Assembly (NCBI GenBank): GCA_050084515.1
Contig: CM114275.1
Location: forward strand, 15,500,001 to 15,564,000
Direction: 5' to 3'
Origin: Blasia pusilla
Taxonomy: Eukaryota; Marchantiophyta; Marchantiopsida; Blasiales
Length of the DNA: 64,000 nucleotides
Shown here: piece by piece, positions 12,831 through 24,946 of the stretch
Position numbering within the stretch: position 1 is the stretch's first letter
Layout of the letters: the number at the start of each line of letters is the position of its first letter
Made by a program: the position numbers and the translations under genes
Notes under the pieces: generated by a model
What the model was told of the DNA's origin: nothing
Databases searched by the model: none
The model's input: the letters and a program-made list of their open reading frames with translations, nothing else

Positions 12831-15360
12831 CTGAGTGGACTGCCAATGATTCCTTTTGGATGATTTCAAACAAACTCTCAGCTTTGCTGCGTCGCGTGAC
12901 TAAAACAAACTACTTGCCGTAGTTGCATGAACGAACGAGTCAGGGGTTTTGAGCGAACATAAGAGAAAAATTCATCCGCTACCTTTTCAACAATGCCACC
13001 GCTCGTTGCAGAAGGGCAGAATGCTTCATGGAGATTACAAGGAACCTTCTCCTCAGCAATTCCCGCGAACTCTTTTCAGTTACTAGGCATGAGACCAGAA
13101 TTACTTCCTTGGATATATATCTCTCTCTCAGCGGACCCTTCTATGGAGAGGGACACACCTTACTCCTCTGTCCACTTGGGCTCATTTCCCCACTTGATTC
13201 TTGAGAGGTAATGTGCGACACGCAATGAAAGCTCTGCACGCGGAGAAATCCGCCTCGAATTGAATTAGGCATCGTAGTCACTTAGTGAGGGGTGGGATTT
13301 CCTATTTGAACGCAATCTAATCTTTGACAAAACAGGGAATGTGGGAAGAAACCTGACCTATTGCGGGCATGAATTGGAGAGATTAGATCTGTACGCGATT
13401 CGTGGACGGCTCCACAAGCAGTGCTCTGTGCTCTCATTATACGTGAACATCGTTGGGCAGAATTCAGCAAGGTCTTGTACGACTCCGCGAGTCCATGATA
13501 TTCCACACGGAAGAAGAGGACTATAATTTTCCCTATTGCATACACTAGGGTAATAATGAGTAAACGACTAGTCACCTCGGAGGACAAGAGGATGATTTCG
13601 AATGACTGATCCAAGCAGATTGGTCTCCGGGTTTGACTATAGATAGAACTCCACGCTTTAGAACAAGTATGCCATAGCAGAAACAAACTCAAGACTATTT
13701 TCATATGGATACGTGTTTATTTGAAAACTTATGACATGAAGATACCAGTTGATTGTGAATTTTAGCCAATTGTGTAAGAGCATGCATTAGGACCTAAAAG
13801 AACACCTTCGGTTCTCTGCGAGATATCACCAATTTTACAATATTTCTTGCCAATTCTCTTGCGAACAGAGATTGATTAGAAGAAAGCAAAGTGGCCTGTT
13901 ACGTTACTTAACATAAAAGTCAGGGGGAGTACACTGACGACAACTTGTAGTAAGTGTACCTGGACCGCATTTGATTGGAATCGTTGTGGAGCCATGGTAG
14001 CTCAACTATGGAGAGAGAGACTGTAGAATCGCAGCGCTTGCGGACTCAGGGGACTTAGTGCCTTGGAGTGTTGGAAGGCCTTGGGGAGTCATGTGAGAGT
14101 AATTATTATACGCGTTGCGTGTATACGTATAGCACGCAGGTTTGTTCGGTTTGTTGCGAGGTCAGTCTAACGATCAATGCCAAAAGTGGTGATAGCAGAT
14201 AAGATGGGGTGACGGGTTCAATCTATTTGATTCTAATTTCTTTGAAGAGGAAGCGAACAAATGGAGTGGGCCTCTTATGGCTTTTGGTTGTAATTTTGGA
14301 TAGTCGACTTGAACCGTTGTTTGACGACGAATCTTTGAATGATTTTGTGACGTGAAGGGCGAGATAATTTGAGAGCTTGTTGCCGTCGTATTTCTCCATC
14401 AATTGAGGCAAGCGCTCTGCATTTTCTCGTCTCGTGCTGATAGAGATTAGAACAACACAGATGGAATCCTTCAACCTATCTCGAAACCAAAGGCGACATT
14501 AGGCATCTGAATTGAGCCTAATTTTGATGTTATGATTTCTGAGTCGGCTCATCGATTACAAGCGCTTCTGCGTGTCTGGTGCTATTCATTGATTCGGAGG
14601 ACCTCGCGGATGCCCAACATTGTAGTTGTTGTGCATATACAAATCTGAATACATATTCTAGCCGAGTAATTTCTCAGATTAAGAAATTTGAATATTATAG
14701 ATTATAATAAAAATTCGATCTTTGTCTGTCAAATTTGAGGCCCGCGCATTCTTACTAGTAAATATGGCAGATTTTTTAAGGTAGTGAAATCAATATTCAA
14801 AATGCCTCTTACCATCCTACTCACCACCAATCTCCGAATTTGTATTTTTGCATTTTGTGAGCAAGTATTTCTTGTATTTTTGTCTTCTAATGGCATATCC
14901 ACTCATTTTTCATGATACATATATAGATGTTGCTTATGAATTCAAAATTGAATTTTCTTGCCATCTATTTTATGAAAATAAATTTTGTAGGACGTGTCAA
15001 GCAAATAGGTGCTTGCTAATCAAGAATTCACTCTCCAATATCGATTAATGTTTGCTACTTCGGTCAACTAAAAATAAAATTTGACAACAACTCCCTTTTG
15101 TAAGCTACCCAAGCAACCTAATCCTAAGCTTGAGATGCATTAGACCATCAAGATAAACAACATGGGATTCAAGGATGTTATGAAGATGGCGTTAAAATTT
15201 TGCGATTTTTTTTTATCTTGTCTATATATTGTAGAAAATTGTTAAAAAAATATTAACTGATGTGTACATCAGATTGGTACATTGACTTTGTGCATCAAAT
15301 CACATGATCTCACAAGCTAAATGGTTCAATAGTTTGGAGCCGGTGAAAGATCTTGCATAT

Positions 15361-15640
15361 CATACGACTCACACATTTACACACCACTATGGACAATAAA
15401 ATTTTGCAATAAGAGAATGAGTGGAGGTTGGTTCCCTTCTTAATTATATAGGGTATGTACAAGAAACCCTAATCCTAATCTTAACCATAATCTCAAGATA
15501 AATTAATTATGATTAACTAATCCTAGTTAAGATAATCGTGCTTAACTAATTAACCAAGATTAAATTTTTCTATTTTGTATGAGTATCAAATATAGCACTT
15601 CGAGTGTTCAATGAGCTTGACCATAACTCAATCTTATATA
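15361..15640. mobile_element. Solo LTR of the Copia family seen at 33-41 kb
   Basis: This stretch aligns along its length with the left Copia LTR (33300-33576). Shared blocks are the ACACACCA start, AATTATATAGGGTATGTACA, ACCCTAATCCTAAT, TTAATTATGATTAACTAA and CCTAGTTAAGATAATC. No Copia internal sequence flanks it on either side. It is more diverged than the two LTRs of the 33-41 kb element, and about 35 bases of one end are missing. Confidence 0.75.
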
Positions 15641-16914
15641 TATATTGATTGGAAGACTCAATTTTTTATGGATGCTCCTTCATTTAACATATGTTGTTGG
15701 ATTTTTGTCAAAAAAGTGGGGGTCATAGGAAGAGAAATTGAGAAAGACAAAGAATATTTAAATAGGGATTCATGCATCTTACGGTCCCTTACGGAACTAA
15801 CTAGTCTTTGTAAAGCAAGGTAAACCCATCTATTATTATAAGGGAAATTTAAAAACTCTAAACCAAAATTTGTGCAAGTATCTCTAAGTGGTACATACAC
15901 CACCATAATGTGGGAGACATGATTCTCTTTCCTTTTCAAATTTTTTAAAAAATTATCAGTTAACTACGAAAAAATGCTAAGAAATTTGGAAAATATATCT
16001 AAAAAAATTCCAAAACAACAATGCACTAAATTATTATCATTTTTTGCTAAATTGGTTAGAATTGATTCTGAATTCTGGGAAAAAAAGTCACATCTTATAG
16101 AACATTCTAAATTTCATAACTACATTGATAATAACCTAGATAAATAAAAGTGTAAAGTGATGAAAAAAATAGATTCTTGTTAAAAAAATAAATGTGTACA
16201 AGGATAAATTTGAATAGCCTTGTTTGGGCATCTTCTCTTGTAACTTATGTGCTCCCTCAACTTTTCTAGGAGCAAATTGTAGAAACAAGAGGGTACTTAA
16301 GGTTGCATGTATACAGACAATCTAGCCATGCTTATGGGTGATGAAACCATCCATTTATATTAAAAGATTTCAGATTTTTGCACTGATTTAGTTTCTTAAT
16401 CAAAATTTACCCTTACAAGAAAATATACTAAAATCAATTCTTCTATGCATGTGGGGAAAATGGCCAAGAGGTGGGAGAAGAAGAGTAGAGGGTCACAAGG
16501 ATAAGGATGCTCTTGTATGGTCCTTGTTGTCTCCATGCTTATCACTATACAACATCCTTTCTTGTCATCATCCCCACAACTCAAAAGATATAAACTATAA
16601 TTGTATATGGCAACCAAGACACACAAGGTCACACCTATCAAACATGAGTGGATTTTTTCTAAAGATTTTGCATAATTGGACTTTAATTACAACTTATAAA
16701 CATAAATTAAATGTGGTTGTGTATAGGTACGGAGTTAAATTTCCTCATGGGAGAGCGTTGGTAGAAAAAAAATGGTAGTTTCTTATTTCTTTTCAGAAGG
16801 ATGTATATGAGAGCATTGCAAAATTTTCCATATGATTTTTGGTTAACGACATGACATAGGAGCAATATCATAGTATTTGGGAAAGATTTTTGTATCTCGT
16901 GAAAAGGAAAAAAA

Positions 16915-17385
16915 AATCTAAAAGATTGATCCAAGAATCATGGAAAATAGGTGAAAACTAATTTTTGAAGGATAGTTTTCAATTGCAAGCAAGTGGGGCG
17001 GGGGGACAACTTAAGAGAGGGCTACCTGGGGTAATAAGATGCTACCATCTGTCGACAAACTTTGGCGGTCGTACAATTTACCGATAATGAGTTTTCCAAT
17101 TGCACACTTTTTGGGAGCAAAATTTTGGTAGCAAAAAGTTTATAAAATTGGTCCAAGAGAAATGGGAAATAGGTGAAATAGGAAAAAATGGACCAAAAAA
17201 ATCTTTTGGAGGGTCGTTTGAGTAAAACATGATTTTGAGGGATCACCAAGTAAGCACTTGGTGGGAAGGAGGCAGCTTGAGAGAAGGCCACATGGTGGAC
17301 TAGAGGCAACTATGTATCGACAAACTCTAATGGTTGTGCAATGCAGTTCAATGGTGACAACTTTTTTGGTTGCAAAAATTTTGGA
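16915..17385. repeat. Diverged two-copy tandem repeat, unit about 240 bp
   Basis: Unit one (about 16915-17135) and unit two (about 17148-17385) share, in the same order: (a/g)tccaag..aa(t/a)(c/g)atgg, ggaaataggtgaaa, a block with GGGGGACAACTTAAGAGAGG or GGAGGCAGCTTGAGAGAAGG, then TCGACAAACT and GCAAAATTTTGG or its variant. Confidence 0.7.
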
Positions 17386-17647
17386 AGCATGTCTTGGGGT
17401 GAGTTTTTTTTTAGAGATTTTCTATCAATTTTCCATGCCCTTCCCAACACTCGAACAACTCCATCTTGGCCCTTTGTTTGCATATTTTTGGCTAAATTGC
17501 ATATATTCCCTATTTGAATTTTACCAAAACTTTGGCAACTTGTCAATTCATTGTGAGCTGATGGATGAGTTTGAACTTGCTAGTACTAGGTTGACTTGCC
17601 TTGATACAAGGGATCCACATTGACAGTCCGTGACGGAGTCATGATAA

Positions 17648-17880
17648 TGAGGTACAATTATGAGGGTATCAAGTGTAGAGCCTATGCATGGATAGCATGT
17701 TTATGGTAACAAGATAGTTTCCCAAGTAAGGGTTTTGTGTATGCCTTGGTATTGCCTTTAGCTTAGATCAACTAGTGAAGGATACATGAGGTAAAATTAT
17801 GAGGATGTCAAGTGTAGGGGATAGCATGTTTGGGGTATATGGTAGTTTCTCGAGTTAGGATCTTGTGTATAGTTGGATAT
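17648..17880. repeat. Two-copy diverged direct repeat
   Basis: Both copies contain tgaggta(c/a)aattatgagg, tcaagtgtag, atagcatgttt, and tagtttc followed by tcttgtgtat or ttttgtgtat. The copies start near 17648 and 17789. Confidence 0.7.
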
Positions 17881-18654
17881 TTCCATGAGCAACTAGTGAA
17901 GGGATGGCAACTTAGATGAAGACTACTAGAAATTCATACATGTAACCATGTTACCAAGTTTAAACTCCAATTCAATTGATTATTTAAGTGAAAAAATCAT
18001 AAAAGTCATTATTTGTTTAAAAGGTATACACCACACCTATATTCTATCTTTTCCTAATGATATAATTATATGGAAAAAACTCACATAAGCAAGACATATC
18101 CAATATTCAAAACATGTAGAGGATCTCCAAAAAGGGAACCTCCCCCACTCTAGCACGTATTTTCTATTTAACCACAATATTAGCAAAGAACAAAGTATGA
18201 CAACCGTGAGGATTAGTACTAAGAAAAATCATAACAAACCTATTATGGATTATTTTGCAAGATTACATTAAAGATCTTTGCACTTTCACGATAAGACTTA
18301 TTCATGTGTATTCATCTATCCACTATCATAAAATAGCTCTGTAGATACGCTAAGTATAGATATGACTAAAATTCATTGACAGACTTTCATAATCGTTCAA
18401 GTTTTCTTTGAATCACTCTCTAATTATGCAACGTTTGCGGCTTCCCACTTGAATGGTGCATCCTAGCTGCTTTTTGCCCATTGCATGGTCATCCACACCA
18501 CCTCAACTTATAAATTTGTTGGTTTTTATTTCCAAAACTAAAATATGTTTGAATGTCATCTATAATTAGTTTGTAACTTTCTTTCGGGTTTGTAAGCTAT
18601 AATTTATTAGTTATCAAAATTGACTGAGTTCTCATGATCACTCTTCCATCAAAT

Positions 18655-19080
18655 TCAAAGTTCCTTTCACACAAGTGCAATTGGTGGTCTTTTGTATAAG
18701 ATCCTTACGAATCCCTCTTAGCCATTGGTTTTGATGTTTGTTCTACACAAGGTACATCCGATGACCTCATTATGAAAAATCAGTTTGTGTCCTCTTAACA
18801 ATCAAATGTGATGTATCTTCCATACAAAACAGATCCGATGGCTTTAAATAATAAATCCTTTGAAACTTTTAATTTCATCAATATTGAAATATCTTTTACA
18901 TAGAGCACTCTAGACGGTTCTCCATGCAAGATCCCTTTAGATTCTTCATGGCCACTAATTATAGCTTTCACACAAAGCACACTTGATGGCCTTCTATGCA
19001 AGATCCATTTGGATCCTTCTTGGCTATCAATTCCAAATCTCTCTGTCATACAAGATACCTCAGATAACTTTAGTATTGAA
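18655..19080. repeat. Degenerate tandem array, unit about 70-75 bp
   Basis: Several units share the order (t/a)cacaaagcac, a gatggcct-like block, tatgcaagatcc, then (t)gga(t)tc(t/c)tt and tggc(t/c)a. The best-preserved pair lies at 18900-19030. Confidence 0.6.
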
Positions 19081-19261
19081 TCCCTTTTTGTGTGTATACA
19101 CATCGCTACACAACGTACATTGTTGTCACTAATCAAACACAAAAACACTAGACTAACTCAATCATCCCTCGAACACAAACAATAATAAGATTGGTTATCA
19201 AAATATCTCCAATAAAATAAATGCAAACTTCACAAAACAAAAAAAAATTCATAGCTTGCAT

Positions 19262-19262
<1 letters not shown>

Positions 19263-19310
<48 letters not shown>
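19263..19310. repeat. (CT)n microsatellite
   Basis: About 24 uninterrupted CT dinucleotides. Confidence 0.98.
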
Positions 19311-19311
<1 letters not shown>

Positions 19312-20109
19312 AACCAAACCAAATACATTCTTATGGTGAGAGAATGGGGTTACTCGCAAGGCAAGGAGCACCATAGCTTTGTCCCCTTATGCTCAAGAGG
19401 TTCAAAAAAGAGAGAATAAGCTCCCCAAGCTGATTCTCCTTGAGGTATACCCTCTCTCCTTGTGTAACACAGAAACTTGTCATTCCACTATAAAATATGT
19501 GAAACCCTTGAATCCTTCATCTTCATCAATGTCCTTTCCATGCACATACCTTTACTTCGAAACCTTTATCAAATTCCTCATCAACATCAATTACCTACAT
19601 GCTTTGTATATTATGGTGTTGAGAATCTCCTAAAACTCTTTCTCCATCTAAAATCTAACATAATCAAATTTGGAACCTTGGGTCTAGCTTGAGTGGAGCC
19701 GTGCACAATTGCACGAATTGAAAAGGAGTCTTATCACCGCCCTAATAAACTAGACACACGAAAAAACTGAGAGTCCGTTTGCATGATAGTCATGTACATG
19801 TGTTAACCAATATATGACTTTGACTAGCCATTATTTTGCAAAAAAAGAATAGTATTGGTTTGTGCACTACTCCGGTTGCTAGTCGAAGAGAGGATGAAAT
19901 CAGGGCAAATACTCACACTAAAGGTTCCAATGAATGAGGACACCCTAAACGATATTGTGTGAATGCTTGCTAGCGCGTTGAAGACAGACGTGGTTATTCC
20001 AGAAAATGTTCCTATCGTGGATGACATAACAGGTAGGAAGATGGATAAGCACTTGGCAATGATTCTTTGGTAGAAGATAGACTGAAGCCAAGAAAATTTA
20101 GAGACACTA

Positions 20110-21124
20110 ATGAAGATACTTTATGGCTGGCGGAAGCGAGGATGTAACATCAACAGTTTCGGAGGGAGTCAAGCAATTCTACCCCCTTTCAACCAATTGA
20201 TTACAGAAGGGCTTGATCGACTTCAAGAGCATATCTCCGAGAATCTGCATCAAATCAAAATTTCCAGTATTCTCTCTGAGGCATCCTCTGACGCTCATCG
20301 AGCTCGTCTGCATTCATGTGTGAGTACCGGAGCGGGGGCAAGGCTTACTGCAAATCCTTTTATTCTTCCATTTCGTCTTCCTCGAAGTATATTCTTGACA
20401 GCTTTGCGATTACGCCTTGGACTTCCCCATCCTTCTTTGTTAGGTGTGCTGAATTATGTATGCAGAGATCCCATTGATGCCAAGGGAATCCAATTATCTC
20501 CGATATGCACATGGTGGAGAACGAACGGCCACACATGATGTCATTAGAGAGGCAGTAGCATCAGTGGCTTGTATTGCAGGATACACCATTGGGCAAGAGC
20601 AGTTCGATGTCCTACCTTCAACCACACAAGCAACCTCTCGTCGGAGAGTTGATCTTGTTATGTCTCGAGGTGGATTTCGGACACTAGGTGATGTGGTGGT
20701 TGCTGATCCAACAAGTTTTGACTTGGTGTGTCGAGCCGCACATACCAAAGGTTGGGCGGCCGAAGCTGCAGCAGGAATCAAGGAGTTAAGTTATGTTGTG
20801 AGACATGCGACTCATGGATTTATTCCTTTTGCTGAGGAAGTATTGGGTCATTTACATGTGTCTTTTGATACTTTCCTGAAAACATGTGCTCACCACTCCC
20901 TAGAGAATCATGACCTTGCCCCTTCTTGTAATCCTCTCCTCTCTGTAGTTACTACTTATTTTTGGCTATGCATCTCAATGGCCTTACAACGGGCACAAGC
21001 CTTGACATTGATACATCGTGCGGAGGTGGTGGGGGGTCGCTCGCCTCGTCATCCGTTCACGTCTGACCAAATTCTCGTATTCTTGTCAGACTTGTTTCAC
21101 GCTATCAATCATGTGGCTCGTTGA
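20110..21124 (+). pseudogene. LINE-like retrotransposon C-terminal fragment with RLE-like motif
   Basis: Two overlapping frames, 20110-20538 and 20456-21124, form one frameshifted protein tail. The first carries LRLRLGLPHPSLLG and C-R-D-P-I-D-A-K; the frame then shifts near 20490 to RYAHGGERTATHDVIREAV. Further on, RRVDLVMSRGGFRTLGD places Asp at 20651 and Asp at 20690 with 12 residues between, the spacing of the KPD-x12-14-D signature of restriction-like endonucleases (RLE) in early-branching LINEs. The Cys...Cys...His residues just upstream would be the accompanying zinc knuckle. No reverse-transcriptase palm is visible upstream, so this is a 5'-truncated copy, as LINE insertions usually are. 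Assignment to an RLE LINE is inference from motif layout. Confidence 0.55.
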
Positions 21125-24100
21125 GTAGCTGTTTGTGTTGGCTAGTTGCCATTTTATTTGTGACTCACCAAAGAATACCAAATCAGAAATCCACAACCAG
21201 AGAACAAAGTAACAACCGAATCATCTAGTGGAGGAAGGTAGAGCCGTGTAGCCTCACTTGACCAATACAAGTCACGAACGTACGAGAGCGCGCTAGGAAG
21301 AAGTGAAAGATGCGCGCAATGCATCGCGAAGAAGTGGTGCGAAAGTAGGAGTACAATTGTGTGCCTCAAGCACAACTGACCAGTGAAGAGGGTACTCTAA
21401 AATCTGACCTAATTTGTGAAATAAATGAGGAACAAATGAGAGAACTTACACAGTACGCGACGGTGTCAGAAAATTGAAATGAGAACCTTTCGTTTTTTCT
21501 TTCATTCGTTCTGCAGTAGCCAGAAGCGAAATTCGTGCAGACACATTTCTTCTTCCAAGGAACTTTAATTTCCAAAAGCCATAAGCATTGAATAGCGTTA
21601 GAACCGGGAAAGTAAGGGTAAGGGCCAGGTCCGATGGACGGCGGTAGAGGTCGCGGCGACCTCATTTCTGCGACCAAATTGTTTTTCCAACGGAAAATTC
21701 AAGAAAACACATCAGGTGTTCGTCGTAATACCCTCCGGACAGTTTCTGCGTCCGAAAGTTTTGGCGCAGAAAAAGTGGCGACCGTCTGAAAGCGTCGGAC
21801 GTTTCGAAGAATAAGACGTTGTTCGAGTGAACGCTTTCGAAAGTATCCGAGTCAGGAGAAGTGATGGTGGCACGAAGCAGACGAAGGCACGGCTTAAGCG
21901 CTCACCCTAAGGCAAGACCGTGTCACCGAGTAAAGCAAAGAGAAGAACGACACGAATTGGTCGCTCACGACGACAACAATCGATAAAAAAAAACACGGAA
22001 TTGACGTCAATATGAAATCACGGAAGACTAAATAAACAAGAAGAGAAAGAATCACGGCGAGACGTAGCAGCCTTTGGCCCCGCAACCGAAATTGAAATCC
22101 CCGGATTCCCTCAGTGTGCCCCGTCCCAGACTTCGTACACCAGATCCCTCAATTTGTTGACGTGGATGCAGTGTAGCGAACGGCCCTAGACGCGCCTCGC
22201 ATGGAGCCTGCGAATAAATGCTGTGTCTGGCCTCTCCGCGGACATTCTAATCCGATGCAAGACCGACTGACTATCCTCAAAGAACGCGCAACTGCGTAGC
22301 TACAACGCGGGCTCTGCATTTCGGACTTACAATCTAATCTAGAGCTGTTTCTGACATATATTCGGAGTGGGCTTTCGTTGCAAAACTGTGCACTGCCGAC
22401 AGTGCACATGGCGATTAAGGAATTACACTACGGTTGAGTTAGTCAGGCTCAAAACGGCGAGATAGCTTTCTGCAATATGCCACACTACCCAATTAGCACC
22501 CACTCCAAAGTGTGCGCATTATACTTTGTTACTTGTAAACATCTCATGTCCACCCCAAAATCTGAACAGCAAACTACCTCATCTCACACTCTTTCTGCAA
22601 ACAGGTAAGAGTAAAATTTTTCATTTAAAGTCTTGACGTTTGGCCACAAGTCCCGCTAACATCATGCATTTTACCTCCCAGTAAAGGTTCGCATAGTCAT
22701 TGCTTCATTTCTATGTGGTTTCTCTTTCCCTCTTCGGGCTGACCCGCGTAATGTCACTAGTCCTTTTTTACCTCATTTGCAACGACGGTTCGATGAAGTA
22801 GTCTCGTGATTCCCGTCTATCTGTCTTGCCTTAATCTTCCTGTGACAATGAATTCCACGCTAAAGCACCAAACGTCGAGCTACCAGCAACAATTCCATCG
22901 ATGAATCGCACTAGAAAGTCGAAAAACGGAGCCGAGTAAAGTGGTAGTCGTGTACTAATGTAGTCTGCGTCCCACTGATCATTTTCTTCATTCCTCCCCT
23001 TCTGACCGCATAAGCACTGGGGTCCATCGTAATTAGCTCCGTCTGGACCGTCGGGACGATTAGATTAGGTTGGACATCCGAGCTTCATAGCCGGGTGGTC
23101 TCTTGTTTGACGAGTGGACGTACTGGGAAGGAAACCGCATTATTAGTTTTCGAGTCCACCCCTCATAGAGGAGTTGTGATTCCAAACGTTTGGTTAGGAG
23201 CACAAGTTCCCTTTCGCGCTCTCCTACGAGTGTGACTCTCATGGCTGTTTGTTTCCAAAATTCAGGTAGAAAGATTTGTATGAGAATGCAATCAGGATCA
23301 CGACCCATGTCCTACGAAGATTCCGGTCCACCAGACCAACATCACAGCATCAGGGACACCCTACGCGCGATGCTCCCCTGTTACCGGACGCACCTCGTGC
23401 TCGTAATTTATTTATGAGAGCAGAAGGACTCAGCGGCGCCGTGAGGAGATGTAACCGTGAAGAACTCAAGACGGTTCCCGTCGGCCGGATCTCCGCGTGG
23501 CCCCGTGATTGGTAGTTCGATGGGTTCTCGGGTCTGGTGAGCTCTCTGACTCCCGGAGGCACGGACTGGGTGACGGACGGGGATGGTGCACCTCACCTGC
23601 AATACCATGGCCACCGGGCCCAACAAGAACTGCGAAATATGATCGAGGGCATCCGGGTACAGTAACGACGACGCGTGCACTTGCAGATCTTGCATAACGA
23701 TACATATTTCGTGCCGGATCGGAGGGGAGAGGAAGACCGTTGTGACAAAAGAGCGAGGAAAAGTGAACCATATTACATTTGAGTGGGACGTACAATTGAA
23801 ATGGTATCTTGCGTGTGCGGAGAGGACAGAGACGCGGCTCACTAAGAACTGCCCAGTCACAGACTGCGACCATAGACCCCTTGCCCATTCCGGGAGAAAG
23901 AACGAATGAAACATGGACCCCTTAACTGTAGGATGGTGCTAGGAGAGAAGGCATGAGATTTGTTGTCACAAGACCAGAAGGCCATGGGACATCTCTACGA
24001 CATATAAAACGATCTCTGGTCGAGAGGGACATGGGACTTCTCTGATGAGAGTAGAAAAAATATTCTAGTTCAGAGAAACCCTTTCAGTCGGATGATAGCG

Positions 24101-24946
24101 AATGAATGAATGACATTAATTGTTCACCGGGACCCACAGGGCCATGGGACTATTCCGATGAGGGAGAATACAGGGAATTTCTAGTTCACGGAACCGTCGG
24201 GCCTATGGGTCCGGGCAAATACCTTCGCATCCAGATATTTAGACACTTCTGCTTAGGGTACCCATGAAAGGGATTTGTATTTTTCCACATTCTCAAACCG
24301 GGAGCATAGTCAATTTACTTACACACGAAAGGCACGTTAATCATTATCTCTCGAGCATGAGGTATCTCTCTGCTCGGGGACCGCCTGTCTAGAAACTGTG
24401 ACCTCTTGCATGAGAGAATGTTCAACGAAATCAACTATAACACTTGGCCAGAAAGAGAGGGATGAGGCAATCTACCATAACAAGCTGCTATATGCAATGC
24501 TGTGCTTCAGTACTGAGTTAAATTCACAGGAAAGAAGTAAAAGGACAATTTGCAAGTCATGCGGGCTATTTTCATACCTAAGCTTTTCAAGCCGTACTTT
24601 CTATTTCCTAGCTAAATTTTGGGGGTGAGAAACCCCCTGTCCGATGATATAATCCACAAGGAATCGACAGACTCGTCAAGTAAGAGAGGAATGCTAAGAA
24701 AACTGCTTTTGAATGAGCAGCAGGTGGTAAAATTCGAAAGGAAATCTCATGGACGGGCAATACAGGGTGTAGGACTCTGGACTTCTCCTGGAGGTCTGTC
24801 AGCAATCCAGAAGAGGACTCTAGCGCAGGGGACCATACTCTTCGAACTGTAAACATATGTTACATGGCCAAGGCTTGAAAGCTATTCCTTATGCCTGCGG
24901 TCGAAAAAGTAAACCCAGCTTTGAAAGTGTAGAGGACGATACTCGT
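21125..24946. other. Spacer between the LINE fragment and the MYB gene
   Basis: Base composition rises towards the MYB gene. Short overlapping frames on both strands around 23.1-23.9 kb lack recognisable domains, and none has a consistent gene model. A degenerate direct repeat (catgggact..tc(t/c)gatgag, then ttctagttca) occurs at 24030-24080 and 24147-24200. I see no supported gene. Confidence 0.5.

Larger units (their letters stand above)
10640..15360. other. Intergenic spacer upstream of the lipase
   Basis: The first kilobase probably contains lipase 5' UTR or promoter and perhaps an unplaced first exon (minus strand). From about 11.4 kb the DNA becomes AT-rich. It holds a Helitron-like hairpin at 11700-11716 and a short tandem repeat at 12745-12830. 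A minus-strand frame of 140 codons at 13704-13282 has an ATG and a hydrophobic N-terminus but no recognisable domain. I see no convincing gene. Confidence 0.5.
15641..20109. other. AT-rich spacer with diverged tandem repeats and a (CT)n tract
   Basis: No gene is supported. The region contains two families of diverged direct repeats (16.9-17.4 kb and 17.65-17.88 kb), a degenerate tandem array at 18.65-19.08 kb and a dinucleotide microsatellite near 19.28 kb. Open frames here are short and mutually inconsistent. Confidence 0.6.

Noticed and set aside
13282-13704. Minus-strand frame of 140 codons with a hydrophobic N-terminus
   Set aside because: No motif, no neighbours, ordinary length for chance in this composition; not annotated as a gene.
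23190-23914. Several overlapping frames on both strands
   Set aside because: High GC content lowers stop frequency. No frame has family motifs or consistent splice sites.
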